Positions 1 through 8,345 of a stretch of 64,000 bases of DNA are shown here, one piece after another. The position numbers and the translations under genes are program-made. The notes below the pieces were generated by a model. That model had not been told where the DNA came from. It searched no databases and worked only from the letters and a program-made list of their open reading frames with translations. Each line of letters opens with the position of its first letter. The first letter of the stretch is position 1. The stretch is from contig NZ_JBHTJV010000002.1 in the NCBI RefSeq assembly GCF_042676045.1, forward strand, positions 682,001 to 746,000, in the 5' to 3' direction. The stretch comes from Pseudahrensia aquimaris. GTDB lineage: Bacteria > Pseudomonadota > Alphaproteobacteria > Rhizobiales > Rhizobiaceae.

Positions 1-478
1 ACTTTTGTTTGTGCGCCCAATTAATCGCAGTTCTAATGACTGCAAGATAGCGCTCACTCGTACCTCGCGCGAGCCCATTTGCACTCCAAGATTCAACAAG
101 AACATTCTGTTTTTCATCCGAGAAGTGATGCACCAGACAATCCGCGCCAAACTCTTTGATTTTCTTTATCGATGCTTCGACTGTTGCAAAGGAGGCAAGC
201 TTGTAGCCTTCCTTTGCTTGATACAGATCTAAAATTGCGAAAAGCGACAACGGTTTTTCTTGAAGCTTTACTGCCGCTGGATCTACTGTTGGGTCATCCG
301 TCAGGTCCAAGAATATGCGAAATGTCGTGTGTGCTTCCGTTTCATTCCTGGTCTTTGTGGATTTCCTTCTCGTGCGCTTGAGAAAGGTATCGACCCAAAC
401 GATGTAAAAGATACCATTGTCCGATTTTACGAGTTTGTAGATGCTGGATCTGGCAAATGGTGTTTTGTCATACTTCAT
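1..478 (-). CDS. Tyrosine recombinase/phage integrase, N-terminal part (runs off left edge)
   Basis: A leftward frame opens at ATG 478 and stays open to the window edge (159 codons). The translation begins MKYDKTPFARSSIYKLVK, continues through a segment reading TRNETEAHTTFRIFLDL, and reaches RYLAVIRTAINWAHKQK. This is the usual arm-binding plus SAM-like core-binding region of phage integrases, where the last motif leads into the catalytic domain. The catalytic R, HxxR and Y residues lie outside the window. No other start codon exists between the upstream stop and ATG 478. The start overlaps the excisionase-like gene by 4 bp (ATGA), so the two form one operon. It is presumably the integrase of an element extending left. 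Confidence 0.72.
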   Translation of the reverse strand, partial: MKYDKTPFARSSIYKLVKSDNGIFYIVWVDTFLKRTRRKSTKTRNETEAHTTFRIFLDLTDDPTVDPAAVKLQEKPLSLFAILDLYQAKEGYKLASFATVEASIKKIKEFGADCLVHHFSDEKQNVLVESWSANGLARGTSERYLAVIRTAINWAHKQK

Positions 479-690
479 GACGCGCTTCCCATTACGAGGG
501 ACGGGCGCACGAGGGACGGGCGCAGGTAATTTTCAATGAATGTCAAAGATGTAAGTCGACGACCGCCAATAGTGCGGTGTTCTAACTCATTTGAATCGTA
601 GAGGATTTTAAGCTGATAGGCTGTCAGGCCAGTAGCCTCTTGCGCATCTTTTGGACTTAAAAGTGTGTCGGGTTTCGTAAAATCGATCAT
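475..690 (-). CDS. Small HTH (excisionase/MerR-like) DNA-binding protein
   Basis: The 71-residue protein carries a helix-turn-helix of the excisionase/HTH_17 type around LLSPKDAQEATGLTAYQLK followed by a basic wing GGRRL. An ATG at 690 is preferred; the longer frame starts at TTG 702, inside a direct repeat that looks like an operator. The gene is translationally coupled to the integrase downstream, which fits a recombination directionality factor or a small regulator. The C-terminus is odd: a 15-bp tandem duplication at 494-523 encodes RPSLV twice, so the tail length may differ between strains. It could also be only a regulator of the divergent gene. Confidence 0.6.
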   Translation of the reverse strand: MIDFTKPDTLLSPKDAQEATGLTAYQLKILYDSNELEHRTIGGRRLTSLTFIENYLRPSLVRPSLVMGSAS

Positions 691-697
691 GATTGTC

Positions 698-739
698 ACC
701 AAATTTGTCTATATAAATTTATATAACCAAATTTGTCTA
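698..739. promoter_or_regulatory. Divergent operator: 14-bp direct repeats around a perfect 16-bp palindrome
   Basis: The element ACCAAATTTGTCTA occurs at 698-711 and again, without change, at 726-739. Between and slightly overlapping them lies TATATAAATTTATATA (710-725), a perfect palindrome. It sits between the leftward xis/int pair and the rightward ORF at 769. Two spaced direct repeats around an AT-rich palindrome resemble an excisionase- or repressor-bound control region. The binding protein is inferred, not shown. Confidence 0.6.
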
Positions 740-768
740 CAATCAACCCCACGACCGCTTGAGTGCGG

Positions 769-1584
769 ATGAGGTTAATGCTTAATGGATGGATGACGAG
801 AAATCGTGATCAAAATTGGTTCGAAAACGCATTGCAAGTTCACCACGATTTGCAATCAGTTCCGCATGCTGAAAAGAAAGCATACATTGAGCAAGCCGCA
901 CAAAAATTTGGCAAAGCAGCCGCCACGCTGAATAAAGATCTTATGGCAGCGCGTTTTATTGATGGCCTAGCCGACGCTGCACCCGAATTTGTCGTGCGCT
1001 TACGCCAAATGAGCAGCACATTTGTAAACGAATTATCTCGCATATTCAAAATTGATCGTCAGGTCGCCTATGATTTGGCCCAAAAGGTGACCGATGAGCA
1101 GCTTTCGTTTCGTGAGTTACAAAACTGGCAAAAGTGGTACCATCAGCAGACCCAGAAAATACAAAACGCGCAACCCACGACATTCGATAGGCGCGAACGT
1201 TTATTGAGTCTTTTGGCTCTAAATCCGCCATCGCAACTAGCAATTCCAGAATCTCAGACAATTAAGCTTCAATTGCTTAACGCATTCGGCTCTCTGTCTA
1301 TTTATACCGCCGAATACCAAAGCGAAGATACCAACCGCAACCTCGGAATTAAGGGGGTAGTATGCTCATTACTTGGAGGTCCTAGGATTAATGATGCGCA
1401 ACCAGGAGTTGAACACTGCTTAGGATTTTGTTTTTACTATGATTTCGTAATTGTTTTATTTCACGAACGAGAGCCAAGCATTGGCGAAATTGAAGCCATC
1501 CGCCGAGCTAATCTATGCGTCCCCAACAAAGTTCTTTATCTCAGCCAAGACTGCAATCAATCTAATCTAAAATATTGCGAATAA
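769..1584 (+). CDS. Hypothetical protein
   Basis: A 271-residue soluble protein that I do not recognise. Possible starts are GTG 763, ATG 769, ATG 778 and ATG 793, none with a good ribosome binding site; ATG 769 is a compromise. The N-terminal half is rich in Q, K and R and looks helical; the C-terminal third contains hydrophobic strands (CFYYDFVIVLF). There are no transmembrane segments or signal peptide. It is AT-rich compared with the catabolic genes and lies divergent from the excisionase-like gene, so it is probably cargo of the mobile element at the left edge. Confidence 0.45.
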   Translation: MRLMLNGWMTRNRDQNWFENALQVHHDLQSVPHAEKKAYIEQAAQKFGKAAATLNKDLMAARFIDGLADAAPEFVVRLRQMSSTFVNELSRIFKIDRQVAYDLAQKVTDEQLSFRELQNWQKWYHQQTQKIQNAQPTTFDRRERLLSLLALNPPSQLAIPESQTIKLQLLNAFGSLSIYTAEYQSEDTNRNLGIKGVVCSLLGGPRINDAQPGVEHCLGFCFYYDFVIVLFHEREPSIGEIEAIRRANLCVPNKVLYLSQDCNQSNLKYCE

Positions 1585-1647
1585 AATTTCCGGCAAGCGA
1601 TATTCGAAAAAGAAGTGCTTGTGTTTCAAATTAGTTGCTAGCATCTT

Positions 1648-1783
1648 CCATGATGCCATGATGCCATGATGCCATGATGCCATGATGCCATGATGCCATG
1701 ATGCCATGATGCCATGATGCCATGATGCCATGATGCCATGATGCCATGATGCCATGATGCCATGATGCCATGATGCCATGATG
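1648..1783. repeat. Perfect tandem repeat, 17 copies of an 8-bp unit (CCATGATG)
   Basis: The unit CCATGATG is repeated 17 times without a mismatch over 136 bp. The array is flanked on both sides by GCTAGC (1637-1642 and 1789-1794), and CTTCC occurs next to each end. Because 8 is not a multiple of 3, every reading frame through it rotates, so the long reverse ORF through it (repeating HHGIMASW) is an artefact of the repeat. Such perfect arrays usually change length by replication slippage. It lies between the hypothetical gene and an IS3 remnant. Confidence 0.95.
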
Positions 1784-1789
1784 CTTCCG

Positions 1790-1924
1790 CTAGCGATAAT
1801 AGGTTCGCTTCGTTATACCAATCCGCCGTACGCCATTATATCGCACAATTTCCTGCCCAACCAAGACATCAACCTGGCGCAATTTGATGACAATCTCTTC
1901 GGGTTTGTGACGCTTATTGGTCAT
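1790..1924 (-). pseudogene. IS3-family transposase orfA, truncated remnant
   Basis: A 44-residue leftward frame starts at ATG 1924 behind a strong AGGAGG site and reads MTNKRHKPEEIVIKLRQVDV then ends with ITKRTYYR. This matches the N-terminal helix-turn-helix of IS3-family OrfA proteins (KPEEI..KLRQV...G....TYYRWR). The expected trp-containing continuation and the rest of orfA/orfB are missing. The frame stops at a TAG within GCTAGC, right where the 8-bp repeat array begins, so the element is cut by or next to the array. It is almost certainly non-functional. Confidence 0.7.
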
Positions 1925-2203
1925 ATCTGAACCTCCTTCTACTTAGCAATAGAGTGGATCAATTCGCAGGGGGAGGATCAGATGATGCACCTCAGGCGCG
2001 TAGGACGTAACGTGCATATGGTTTCGATGGAAGACTATCACGAGGTAATGGCTGACTACTATTCGTGAATGTGCCCGCAGAGTGGACATTAGCCCACCTA
2101 TTGGGATTTTGAAAAGCAGGCGTTGGAACGACGTGTTCTCGAAGAGCTTGATTGAACGGACTGCATATTATCAGGCGCTTTGAAATCGCTCTCTCTGCAG
2201 ATT

Positions 2204-2827
2204 TTAGCCAAGCAGTTGCTTGACCATCGTCTGCATCTCTTGGGGATCGTAGATTGTCGGCAGACTTCGCATCCCGCTGTCATCCTGCCACGCGAAGGTT
2301 GGGAAGCTGGATATACCTATCCGCTTCCCCTCTTCAAAGGCGCGCTCTGCAAGGGCAGGGTCGCGAATATCGGGTAGGGATACGCCGGGGGCGTGTTCTT
2401 GCAACAGCGGTGCGTATGACGATGGATCGTTGGGATCCATGCCCTCCGCGTAATGCGCCTCTGTGACGGCGTGGGCGAAGGCGAGGGCCGCTTCGGGCCT
2501 TTGGCGCATGACCGCATCTACGGCGACGGCGGGCGGGCCTGACGCCGCCACGGCACCCGGCGAACGCATCCATTTGTAGAAGGCTTCCGACGGACGCCGT
2601 CCCGTGACCTCTTCCAGCCGTTGTGAGGATTGGCGCACATAGCTTTCCATCGCCGCTGCCGGACCAACCCGCTCACCGACCACAAGACCCGCCATGACCA
2701 GGTGGACGGGGACGATTTCTGCTGCGGCGCGCACGGCAGGGGCAGCACCGTAGCACCAGCCACAAATCGGGTCGTATCCATAAATCAGCACGGTCTTAAA
2801 AACCGAAGGGGTCTGGGAAGTCAGCAT
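2204..2827 (-). CDS. DsbA-family thioredoxin-like protein (CGWC motif)
   Basis: The protein (207 residues from ATG 2827) begins with a beta strand leading into YDPICGWCYG, the CxxC redox motif of the DsbA/FrnE thioredoxin-fold family. A helical insertion follows, and the C-terminal part reads ISSFPTFAW, the cis-Pro loop before the last strands. No signal peptide is visible, so a cytoplasmic role is likely. The start overlaps the cupin gene stop by 32 bp; a shorter GTG start near 2791 is possible. Gene order (cupin then this protein) suggests a two-gene operon divergent from a TRAP transporter. The specific partner is unknown. Confidence 0.75.
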   Translation of the reverse strand: MLTSQTPSVFKTVLIYGYDPICGWCYGAAPAVRAAAEIVPVHLVMAGLVVGERVGPAAAMESYVRQSSQRLEEVTGRRPSEAFYKWMRSPGAVAASGPPAVAVDAVMRQRPEAALAFAHAVTEAHYAEGMDPNDPSSYAPLLQEHAPGVSLPDIRDPALAERAFEEGKRIGISSFPTFAWQDDSGMRSLPTIYDPQEMQTMVKQLLG

Positions 2828-3584
2828 CGTGCCAGCGGACGGGCGCTTCGGACCAGATGAGGGCCAGGCAGCCGAATTCGGTTGAGAAATCCGCCCGCGC
2901 GCCCTCGTCAAGCACCATAAAATCCCCACCTATGGCGCTTTCGCCGGACACGGTGAGATCGCCGCCGATCACGAAAATATCCATTGGCGCGTTCGTGAAA
3001 AACGTCGGCAACTTCGTGTACGGTAGCAGTCGGATTTGCGATGAACGGCGGTCGAATTCCGTCTCCTTGTAGTCAAAGATCAAACGCCTTTGCAGACCGC
3101 CATGGACCGTGCCCTGCCATTTGAGACTTTCCAGCGGGATGTTGATATCCGGCATCATTTCCGGCGCGTGGTTCACGATCTCACCCGGTTTCGCGCCCGT
3201 GTGAAGAACCTCGCCACGAACGGATTCTTCGGAAGGATAAATCACCGGCGCTTCGAGACGCGACGCCATGAGAGTGGAGGCGTAGGCGATAGCGGAATGG
3301 GTTGCGCCTTCAAGGTTGATACCCATTTCGCCGGCGACTGCACTGCCTTGAAAGTCGCTCAAGCCACCTTCGAGAAAATAGCTGAAGGCAGGGCCGAGGT
3401 GCTGATGAACGCCAGTTTCCGCGAAGCGCTCGAAATTGAGATAGCCTAGAAATTGCCCGTCCTCGCGGCTGGCGCGAACGGCGGCGAGGCTCATGCCCTT
3501 CTTCTCGGTGGTGTTCCAAACGAGATCGGTCTTGGCATAGGCATGGACGCCTTGGCTGGCGCGCTTGTGCTGAATTTGAACCAT
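2796..3584 (-). CDS. ChrR-like double-cupin protein
   Basis: From ATG 3584 the 262-residue protein has two cupin folds. The first contains GVHQHLGPAFSYFLEG, a metal-binding HxH motif like that of ChrR-type cupins; the second ends in GDFMVLDEGARADF. No zinc-binding anti-sigma domain is present, so it is a stand-alone cupin and not a ChrR anti-sigma factor. The upstream extension to 3722 would run through the intergenic palindrome, so the start at 3584 is preferred. It is divergent from dctP and probably shares its regulation. An enzymatic dioxygenase or isomerase role is possible but not visible. Confidence 0.7.
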   Translation of the reverse strand: MVQIQHKRASQGVHAYAKTDLVWNTTEKKGMSLAAVRASREDGQFLGYLNFERFAETGVHQHLGPAFSYFLEGGLSDFQGSAVAGEMGINLEGATHSAIAYASTLMASRLEAPVIYPSEESVRGEVLHTGAKPGEIVNHAPEMMPDINIPLESLKWQGTVHGGLQRRLIFDYKETEFDRRSSQIRLLPYTKLPTFFTNAPMDIFVIGGDLTVSGESAIGGDFMVLDEGARADFSTEFGCLALIWSEAPVRWHDADFPDPFGF

Positions 3585-3609
3585 GGCAGCGTTCTCAATT
3601 TCGATTGCA

Positions 3610-3627
3610 ATGTAACACATGTTACAT
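3610..3627. promoter_or_regulatory. Palindromic operator candidate between cupin and TRAP operons
   Basis: ATGTAAC and GTTACAT form 7-bp inverted arms separated by four bases. The site lies 26 bp upstream of the cupin start and 83 bp upstream of dctP, so it can control both divergent promoters. Size and symmetry fit a dimeric MarR/GntR-type regulator; a MarR gene closes the dctPQM operon at 6538-6999 and is the obvious candidate. Confidence 0.6.
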
Positions 3628-3709
3628 ATAGGCTGACACAATGGCCAGCCGCAAAGCGCGTTAACCGCGCACTGCTCTCGCTGGTTTACATGTTTGGGAG
3701 GACACCGAA

Positions 3710-4702
3710 ATGAACATTGCAAAATCGCTTGCCGTCGCTTTGTGCGCGGCCACTCTATCCTTGAGCGCGGTCGTTGCGCAGGCCGCTGACATCACGCTGA
3801 AGCTCGCCCATGTGGCCCCGGCGCAGACGACCTATCAGCAGGCGGCGGAGCGTTTCAAAGCCAATCTGGAAGAAGCCTCTGGCGGCACGATGAGTGTGGA
3901 CATTGTGCCGGGCGGCGTGTTGGGCGATCTGGGTCAGTTATGGGCGCAAACCCGTGCGGGTGCGATCGACCTGCACTTGATCGATATTGGCGCGACGATT
4001 GCCATGAAAGAAGCGCGGCCTTTCCTCGTTATGTGGACGCCGTTCCTGTTCAAGGATCAGGCCCATTTCCATCGCTACATGGAAAGCGACACATTCAAGA
4101 CAATGATGAAGGACGTGGAAGAGAAAACGGGCGTGGTCTATCTCGGCTATGCCGGTGATCGCCCGCCACGCGCTCTGACCACTGCCGACAAGGCGGTTAA
4201 GACCAAGGACGATCTGGCGGGTATGAAAATCCGTACGCCGGAACATCCCATGATTATCGGTGCATTCAAGGCGTGGGGCGCGAACCCGACGCCGATCAAG
4301 GCATCGGAATTGTTCACCGCGCTGAAGACGGGCCTCGTTGACGGTCAGGATAACGGCGTTATCGACTTCGTGGGTGCTGGCTATGCGGATGCGCAGAAGT
4401 TCTACATGCCGCTCGATTACATCCATTCGGGCGTCGGCATCTGGATGAGCGGTGCGAAGTTTGAAGGTTTGAACGACGAGCAGAAAGCATGGGTGCGCGA
4501 AGCGGCTGCCAAGGCGGGCGTGGACGGAAAGAAGATCCATGCCGACCTGATGGCAGAAAACATGGCCAAACTGGAATCGCTCGGCGTCACCACCGTGCAG
4601 CCCGATATCTCCACCTTTGAATTTGCCCGCGATGGTATCGTTGGCAATATGGAGGGCAAGATGTGGGAAGACGGTCTGGTCGCGAAAATTCGCGGCATGT
4701 AA
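3710..4702 (+). CDS. dctP: TRAP transporter solute-binding protein (DctP family)
   Basis: The 330-residue protein starts behind GGGAGG and has a Sec signal peptide with cleavage near AQA-A (residues 24-26). The mature part opens with ITLKLAHVAP, typical of DctP receptors, and contains the ligand-clamping arginine region GMKIRTPEHP and the ALKTGLVDGQDN motif of the family. It should bind an organic acid in the periplasm and deliver it to the DctQM permease encoded directly downstream. The ligand is unknown. Confidence 0.92.
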   Translation: MNIAKSLAVALCAATLSLSAVVAQAADITLKLAHVAPAQTTYQQAAERFKANLEEASGGTMSVDIVPGGVLGDLGQLWAQTRAGAIDLHLIDIGATIAMKEARPFLVMWTPFLFKDQAHFHRYMESDTFKTMMKDVEEKTGVVYLGYAGDRPPRALTTADKAVKTKDDLAGMKIRTPEHPMIIGAFKAWGANPTPIKASELFTALKTGLVDGQDNGVIDFVGAGYADAQKFYMPLDYIHSGVGIWMSGAKFEGLNDEQKAWVREAAAKAGVDGKKIHADLMAENMAKLESLGVTTVQPDISTFEFARDGIVGNMEGKMWEDGLVAKIRGM

Positions 4703-4740
4703 ACCTCGCCTGTTGATGTGAGCCAAAGGGTCATGGGCCG

Positions 4741-5250
4741 ATGACATCTACCATCCGCCGGCTGACCCGGCTCCGCCATTGGCTGACTTCCACCTCGCGC
4801 ATCATCATGGCTGCGCTTGTGCTGGCGCTGGTGAGCCTGGACTTCGTGCAGGTCATCATGCGCTACGCTTTCGGCACGGGCTGGCCGTGGGCAGGCGATG
4901 TCTCCATCGTCATGCTGCTGTCGCTGGCATGGATTGGCGTTGGCCATCTTTGGCTCAGCCGTGGACACATCGCTGTTGATCTGCTGGCAGGATCAAAAGC
5001 AGCCCTGCGACGCCGCATCGACATGGCCGCCTGCATTGTCGTCATCGCCTGTTGCGTGGTCCTTCTGCCGATGATCGACAAGACCATCGGCGTTTACGGC
5101 TTTATCGACCTTCCGGCGCTGGGTGTATCGGGTGCGGTCAAATACTGGCCCATCATTATTGGCACGACCTATTTGCTTATCGGAGCGGTTATCGATCTGG
5201 CGCTTCGGCTCCTCGACCCCGATGGTGGCGAAGGCGCAGCCCGTGCTTGA
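4741..5250 (+). CDS. dctQ: TRAP transporter small permease (DctQ family)
   Basis: A 169-residue membrane protein with four predicted transmembrane helices. The motif after helix 2 (GTGWPWAGDVSIVMLLSLAW) corresponds to the conserved W..E/D...  segment of DctQ proteins. It lies 38 bp behind dctP and overlaps dctM by 29 bp, giving the canonical dctPQM order. Confidence 0.9.
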   Translation: MTSTIRRLTRLRHWLTSTSRIIMAALVLALVSLDFVQVIMRYAFGTGWPWAGDVSIVMLLSLAWIGVGHLWLSRGHIAVDLLAGSKAALRRRIDMAACIVVIACCVVLLPMIDKTIGVYGFIDLPALGVSGAVKYWPIIIGTTYLLIGAVIDLALRLLDPDGGEGAARA

Positions 5251-6529
5251 GCTGATCGCGGTCCTCTTCGGCACCTTCATCATTTTACTGCTGATCGGCT
5301 GGCCCGTCTTTCTCGCTATGGGTTTGGCCGTTGCCGCCTATGCGTGGTGGTTTGCGCCAAACCTGCCCGACATTGTGGTGGTTCAAAGCATGATGTCCGG
5401 TCTCGACAAGACGGACTTCACGGCCATTCCGTTCTTCTTTCTAGCTGGCGCGATCATGAACCAGGGCGGGATGAGCGCAAGGCTCTTGCGGCTGGCGCGG
5501 TCAATCCTTGCGCATTTCCGCGGCGGTCTGGCCCACGCGAATATCGGGGCCAGTATGGTGTTTGCCGGGGTGTCCGGCTCGGCCGTTGCCGACGTGGCGG
5601 CAGTCGGTTCGGTGATGATTCCGGCCATGAAGAAAGAAGGCTATTCTGGCGCTTATGCAGCCGCTGTCACGTCCTCGTCAGCCACGATTGGGCTGGTCAT
5701 CCCACCCTCGATCCCCATGGTTATCTTCGGCCTGTTTACGGGGGCACCGATTGGCGACCTTTTCCTTGCAGGCCTACTACCCGGCTTAGCTATGGGCGGC
5801 TTTTTGCTGGTCGCTTCCGCACTGATAGCGCGGCGGCGTGGATATCCGGCAAGCCGCTGGCAAGGATGGCGCGAAATCTGGGACGCCTTCAAAGCCAGCT
5901 TCTTTGCGCTGCTCATGCCCGTGGTCGTCGTCTCGGGCCTTGTGATGGGCTTTGCGACCACATCAGAAATCGGAGCGGTCGCTGCGTTTTATGCGGCCTT
6001 TGTCAGCCTGTTCATTTACCGCGAAACAACGCCCCTCGAATTGGCAAGGGCGCTTGGCGAAGCGGCGGTGGACAGCGCACGGGTTCTCATCATCATCGCG
6101 GTGTCCGGCGGTTTTGTGTGGATCATCGCCTATTCAGGCATAGCGCGGGAACTGGTAGCCGCGATCACCGAAACGGGATTACAAGGAACCATGTTGCTCG
6201 TTTTGATTGCCATAGTCCTGCTGCTTGCAGGCACGATGCTGGAGCCGATAACGCTTCTGGTCGTAGTCGTACCTATTTTGGTGCCCGTCGCTTTGGCGGG
6301 CGGGGTTGATCTTGTTCATCTTGGCGTGGTGGCCATTTTGGCCTCATCCATTGGCCTCGTGACACCGCCGGTGGGAATCCTGCTCTATATCACAGCGGCT
6401 CAAGCCGGCAGCAGCGCCATTGATGTGATCCGCGAAAGTGCGCCTTATCTCGTGGCCCTCTTCGCTCTGGTCATCATGGTTGTGCTGTTCCCGCAATTGT
6501 CGCTTTGGCTTCCTTCATTAAGCCCCTAG
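5222..6529 (+). CDS. dctM: TRAP transporter large permease (DctM family)
   Basis: The frame is open from 5123, but ATG 5222 places the start just before the first membrane helix (LELIAVLFGTFIILLLIGWP), as in other DctM proteins. The 435-residue product has about 12 hydrophobic helices and the family motifs IPFFFLAGAIMNQGG, GVSGSAVADVAAVGSVMIP and IGLVTPPVG. It forms the sodium-coupled transport subunit with DctQ. A MarR gene follows after 8 bp. Confidence 0.92.
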   Translation: MVAKAQPVLELIAVLFGTFIILLLIGWPVFLAMGLAVAAYAWWFAPNLPDIVVVQSMMSGLDKTDFTAIPFFFLAGAIMNQGGMSARLLRLARSILAHFRGGLAHANIGASMVFAGVSGSAVADVAAVGSVMIPAMKKEGYSGAYAAAVTSSSATIGLVIPPSIPMVIFGLFTGAPIGDLFLAGLLPGLAMGGFLLVASALIARRRGYPASRWQGWREIWDAFKASFFALLMPVVVVSGLVMGFATTSEIGAVAAFYAAFVSLFIYRETTPLELARALGEAAVDSARVLIIIAVSGGFVWIIAYSGIARELVAAITETGLQGTMLLVLIAIVLLLAGTMLEPITLLVVVVPILVPVALAGGVDLVHLGVVAILASSIGLVTPPVGILLYITAAQAGSSAIDVIRESAPYLVALFALVIMVVLFPQLSLWLPSLSP

Positions 6530-6537
6530 AACGAGCC

Positions 6538-6999
6538 ATGGCCCAATACGAGAAAAGCAAATCAGCTACTCCCGACGATGGGATTGATTCCACACTGACG
6601 TTCAGATTGGTCCGTGCGGCCAACCTGATGGCGCAGCCGTTTTCCAAGGCCCATGGAGAGCGTCTTGGCGTTACCCTACCGGAATGGCGCTGCCTTATGG
6701 CGCTTGCTGTCATGGAGGGTACTTCGGGCGAGGACATTGCCCGTTTCATGGGCATGGAAAAAATGACCGTTAGCCGCGCCTTGCGCCAGTTGGAACGCAA
6801 TGGCCACGTCACATACCGCCTCGACCCCACCAACAAGAAGCGCAAAATCTGGGCAATGACGCCCAGCGGCACGGCAATCTACAACGAAATCCTGCCCGAC
6901 GCTCTGGCCCGAGACAAACAGGCTTTTGCATCAATTTCTGACGAACAGAGAAAGGCCGTGATGCAAGCGCTTGATCGGTTTATCGCTGCGTTGGAATGA
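6538..6999 (+). CDS. MarR-family transcriptional regulator
   Basis: The 153-residue protein has the MarR winged-helix layout: an N-terminal dimer helix, the recognition helix region EDIARFMGMEKMTVSRALRQLERNG, then the wing YRLDPTNKKRKIWAMTPSG. ATG 6538 is chosen because an upstream ATG at 6505 lies inside dctM. It is the last gene of the dctPQM operon and so probably senses the transported acid or its metabolite. The palindrome at 3610-3627 is a plausible target; this is an inference from position. Confidence 0.85.
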   Translation: MAQYEKSKSATPDDGIDSTLTFRLVRAANLMAQPFSKAHGERLGVTLPEWRCLMALAVMEGTSGEDIARFMGMEKMTVSRALRQLERNGHVTYRLDPTNKKRKIWAMTPSGTAIYNEILPDALARDKQAFASISDEQRKAVMQALDRFIAALE

Positions 7000-7198
7000 G
7001 GCGAAGCGGTGGTGCCTTTCCAATCGGGCCAATTGGTCCGTCAACTTCTACACCATCAAGGATGGCTAAGTTGTGGACTTCCGGCAGGTAGAGGAGCGAC
7101 GAAGCGCCGAACGGTCGAGCTAGGATTTTGCAATTTACTGTCGGTCAGCCATCGACGACACCCCGTCAGGGTCATACTGAAATATATGCTGCGGCTGT

Positions 7199-8284
7199 TT
7201 AGACGTAGCTGCCGGGGAACATATTGGAGAGAAGCTGCATGCCTTTGCGCTTGACCACCATAAAGCGGCCCAGTGGCCGCCAGACGACCGTGCCTTCTTT
7301 GCCGATAGGTAAAAGAGCCACGCCATCTTTCGCGCCAAAGGGCAGGATTGTAAGCTTTTTAGCGAAGCGTTCGTAGGGCTGAGATGCCTGCCCGTTTTGG
7401 CACGCCATGATAGCAGAGGCGAGATATTTGCCCTGATTGTCTGCCATCTTAAGCATCTTTGGCTCCGCAATATCGCTGCAGTCGCCCAGAGCAAAAATGT
7501 GATCCTGACCGATGACATTCAGACTGAGTCCGACACGAACCTGCCCGCGTTCGTCCAGCCAGTCGGGGGCGAAGCTCTTGATCCACTCGGTGTTCGGCGT
7601 GATCCCAACGGCTTGCACGATAATATCAGCCTCCAGCCGTTCGCCGTTGTTCAACGTCACATGGTTTGCGCCGATCTCTTCCACCATTCGACCGCCAATC
7701 CGCTTGACCTTCTGCCGTTCCAACAAGTCAGTAACGCGTGCGCTGAAAGTCTCGTTGCCAACGGTGGCCATCGGGGCTTTAGCGCTACTCACCAAAGTGA
7801 TCTCGATGTTTGGCGAGAGGTCGCGGTATTCGCCTGCCATTTCGACCCCGACCGGGCCATCGCCAACAATGATGACGCGCTTGGCCTTCGTGTAAGTCTG
7901 CATGGCTTGGCCGATCCTATCGTGGGCCGTTGCGCCAGATAGACCAAACTGTTCGGTCGGCAGTTTTGTGGTTGAGCCCGTTGCAATGACGAGATAGTCG
8001 AACGGGATTGCTGTTCCATCGGTGAGGGTAATTGCGCGGTTTTGCGGGTCTATCTGTGCGACCTCTGCCTGCAGAAATGTGGCGTCCATGCCGATATCGG
8101 TAAAGTCGACGTAAATTCGCTCGCTCCAGCCGCGCGCCACCAATCCGCGCAGTGCGGCAGCCTTGTGATGGAAGTAGTCGTTACGGTCGATAACCGTCAC
8201 ATCGGCCTGATCTTTGAGCGAAGCGGCTGTGCGGAGGCCGCCATAACCGCCGCCGATGATGATGACTTTGGGATTTTGTGACAT
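7199..8284 (-). CDS. FAD-dependent NAD(P)H oxidoreductase (NDH-2/AIF-like)
   Basis: The 361-residue protein has an N-terminal FAD-binding GGGYGG at residues 11-16, a second nucleotide-binding motif IIVGDGPVGVEMAG near residue 147 and the FAD-contacting ALGDCSD near residue 275. This is the two-dinucleotide-fold arrangement of type II NADH dehydrogenases and AIF-like quinone oxidoreductases. No extra membrane segment is evident apart from a weakly hydrophobic C-terminus. It lies behind a small membrane protein and an Rrf2 regulator on the same strand. A role in quinone reduction would match the quinone-related genes that follow, but this is inferred. Confidence 0.8.
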   Translation of the reverse strand: MSQNPKVIIIGGGYGGLRTAASLKDQADVTVIDRNDYFHHKAAALRGLVARGWSERIYVDFTDIGMDATFLQAEVAQIDPQNRAITLTDGTAIPFDYLVIATGSTTKLPTEQFGLSGATAHDRIGQAMQTYTKAKRVIIVGDGPVGVEMAGEYRDLSPNIEITLVSSAKAPMATVGNETFSARVTDLLERQKVKRIGGRMVEEIGANHVTLNNGERLEADIIVQAVGITPNTEWIKSFAPDWLDERGQVRVGLSLNVIGQDHIFALGDCSDIAEPKMLKMADNQGKYLASAIMACQNGQASQPYERFAKKLTILPFGAKDGVALLPIGKEGTVVWRPLGRFMVVKRKGMQLLSNMFPGSYV

Positions 8285-8345
8285 GGGTATAATCCGTATG
8301 TGAGGCGATTACAGTTTAGGGCGTGGGTAGAAAGCGCGGACCTGT

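Noticed and set aside
1567..1779. Reverse-strand ORF with HHGIMASW repeats
   Set aside because: It is produced by the 8-bp tandem array, which is open in all frames by chance; there is no ribosome site and no conserved part.
1648..1783. CRISPR array
   Set aside because: The units are contiguous 8-mers with no spacers and no cas genes nearby.
1980..2160. Short frames such as MMHLRRVGRNVHMVSMEDYH (1984-2068) with a GGAGG site
   Set aside because: They end quickly, resemble nothing I recognise and lie in a region of mobile-element debris; they may be gene fragments but cannot be supported.
2204..2929. Upstream start at 2929 for the DsbA-like protein
   Set aside because: The added 34 residues lie inside the cupin gene and do not resemble a thioredoxin-fold N-terminus or a signal peptide.
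3938..4747. Leftward 269-codon frame opposite dctP
   Set aside because: Antisense shadow; dctP has a signal peptide, ribosome site and family motifs on the other strand.
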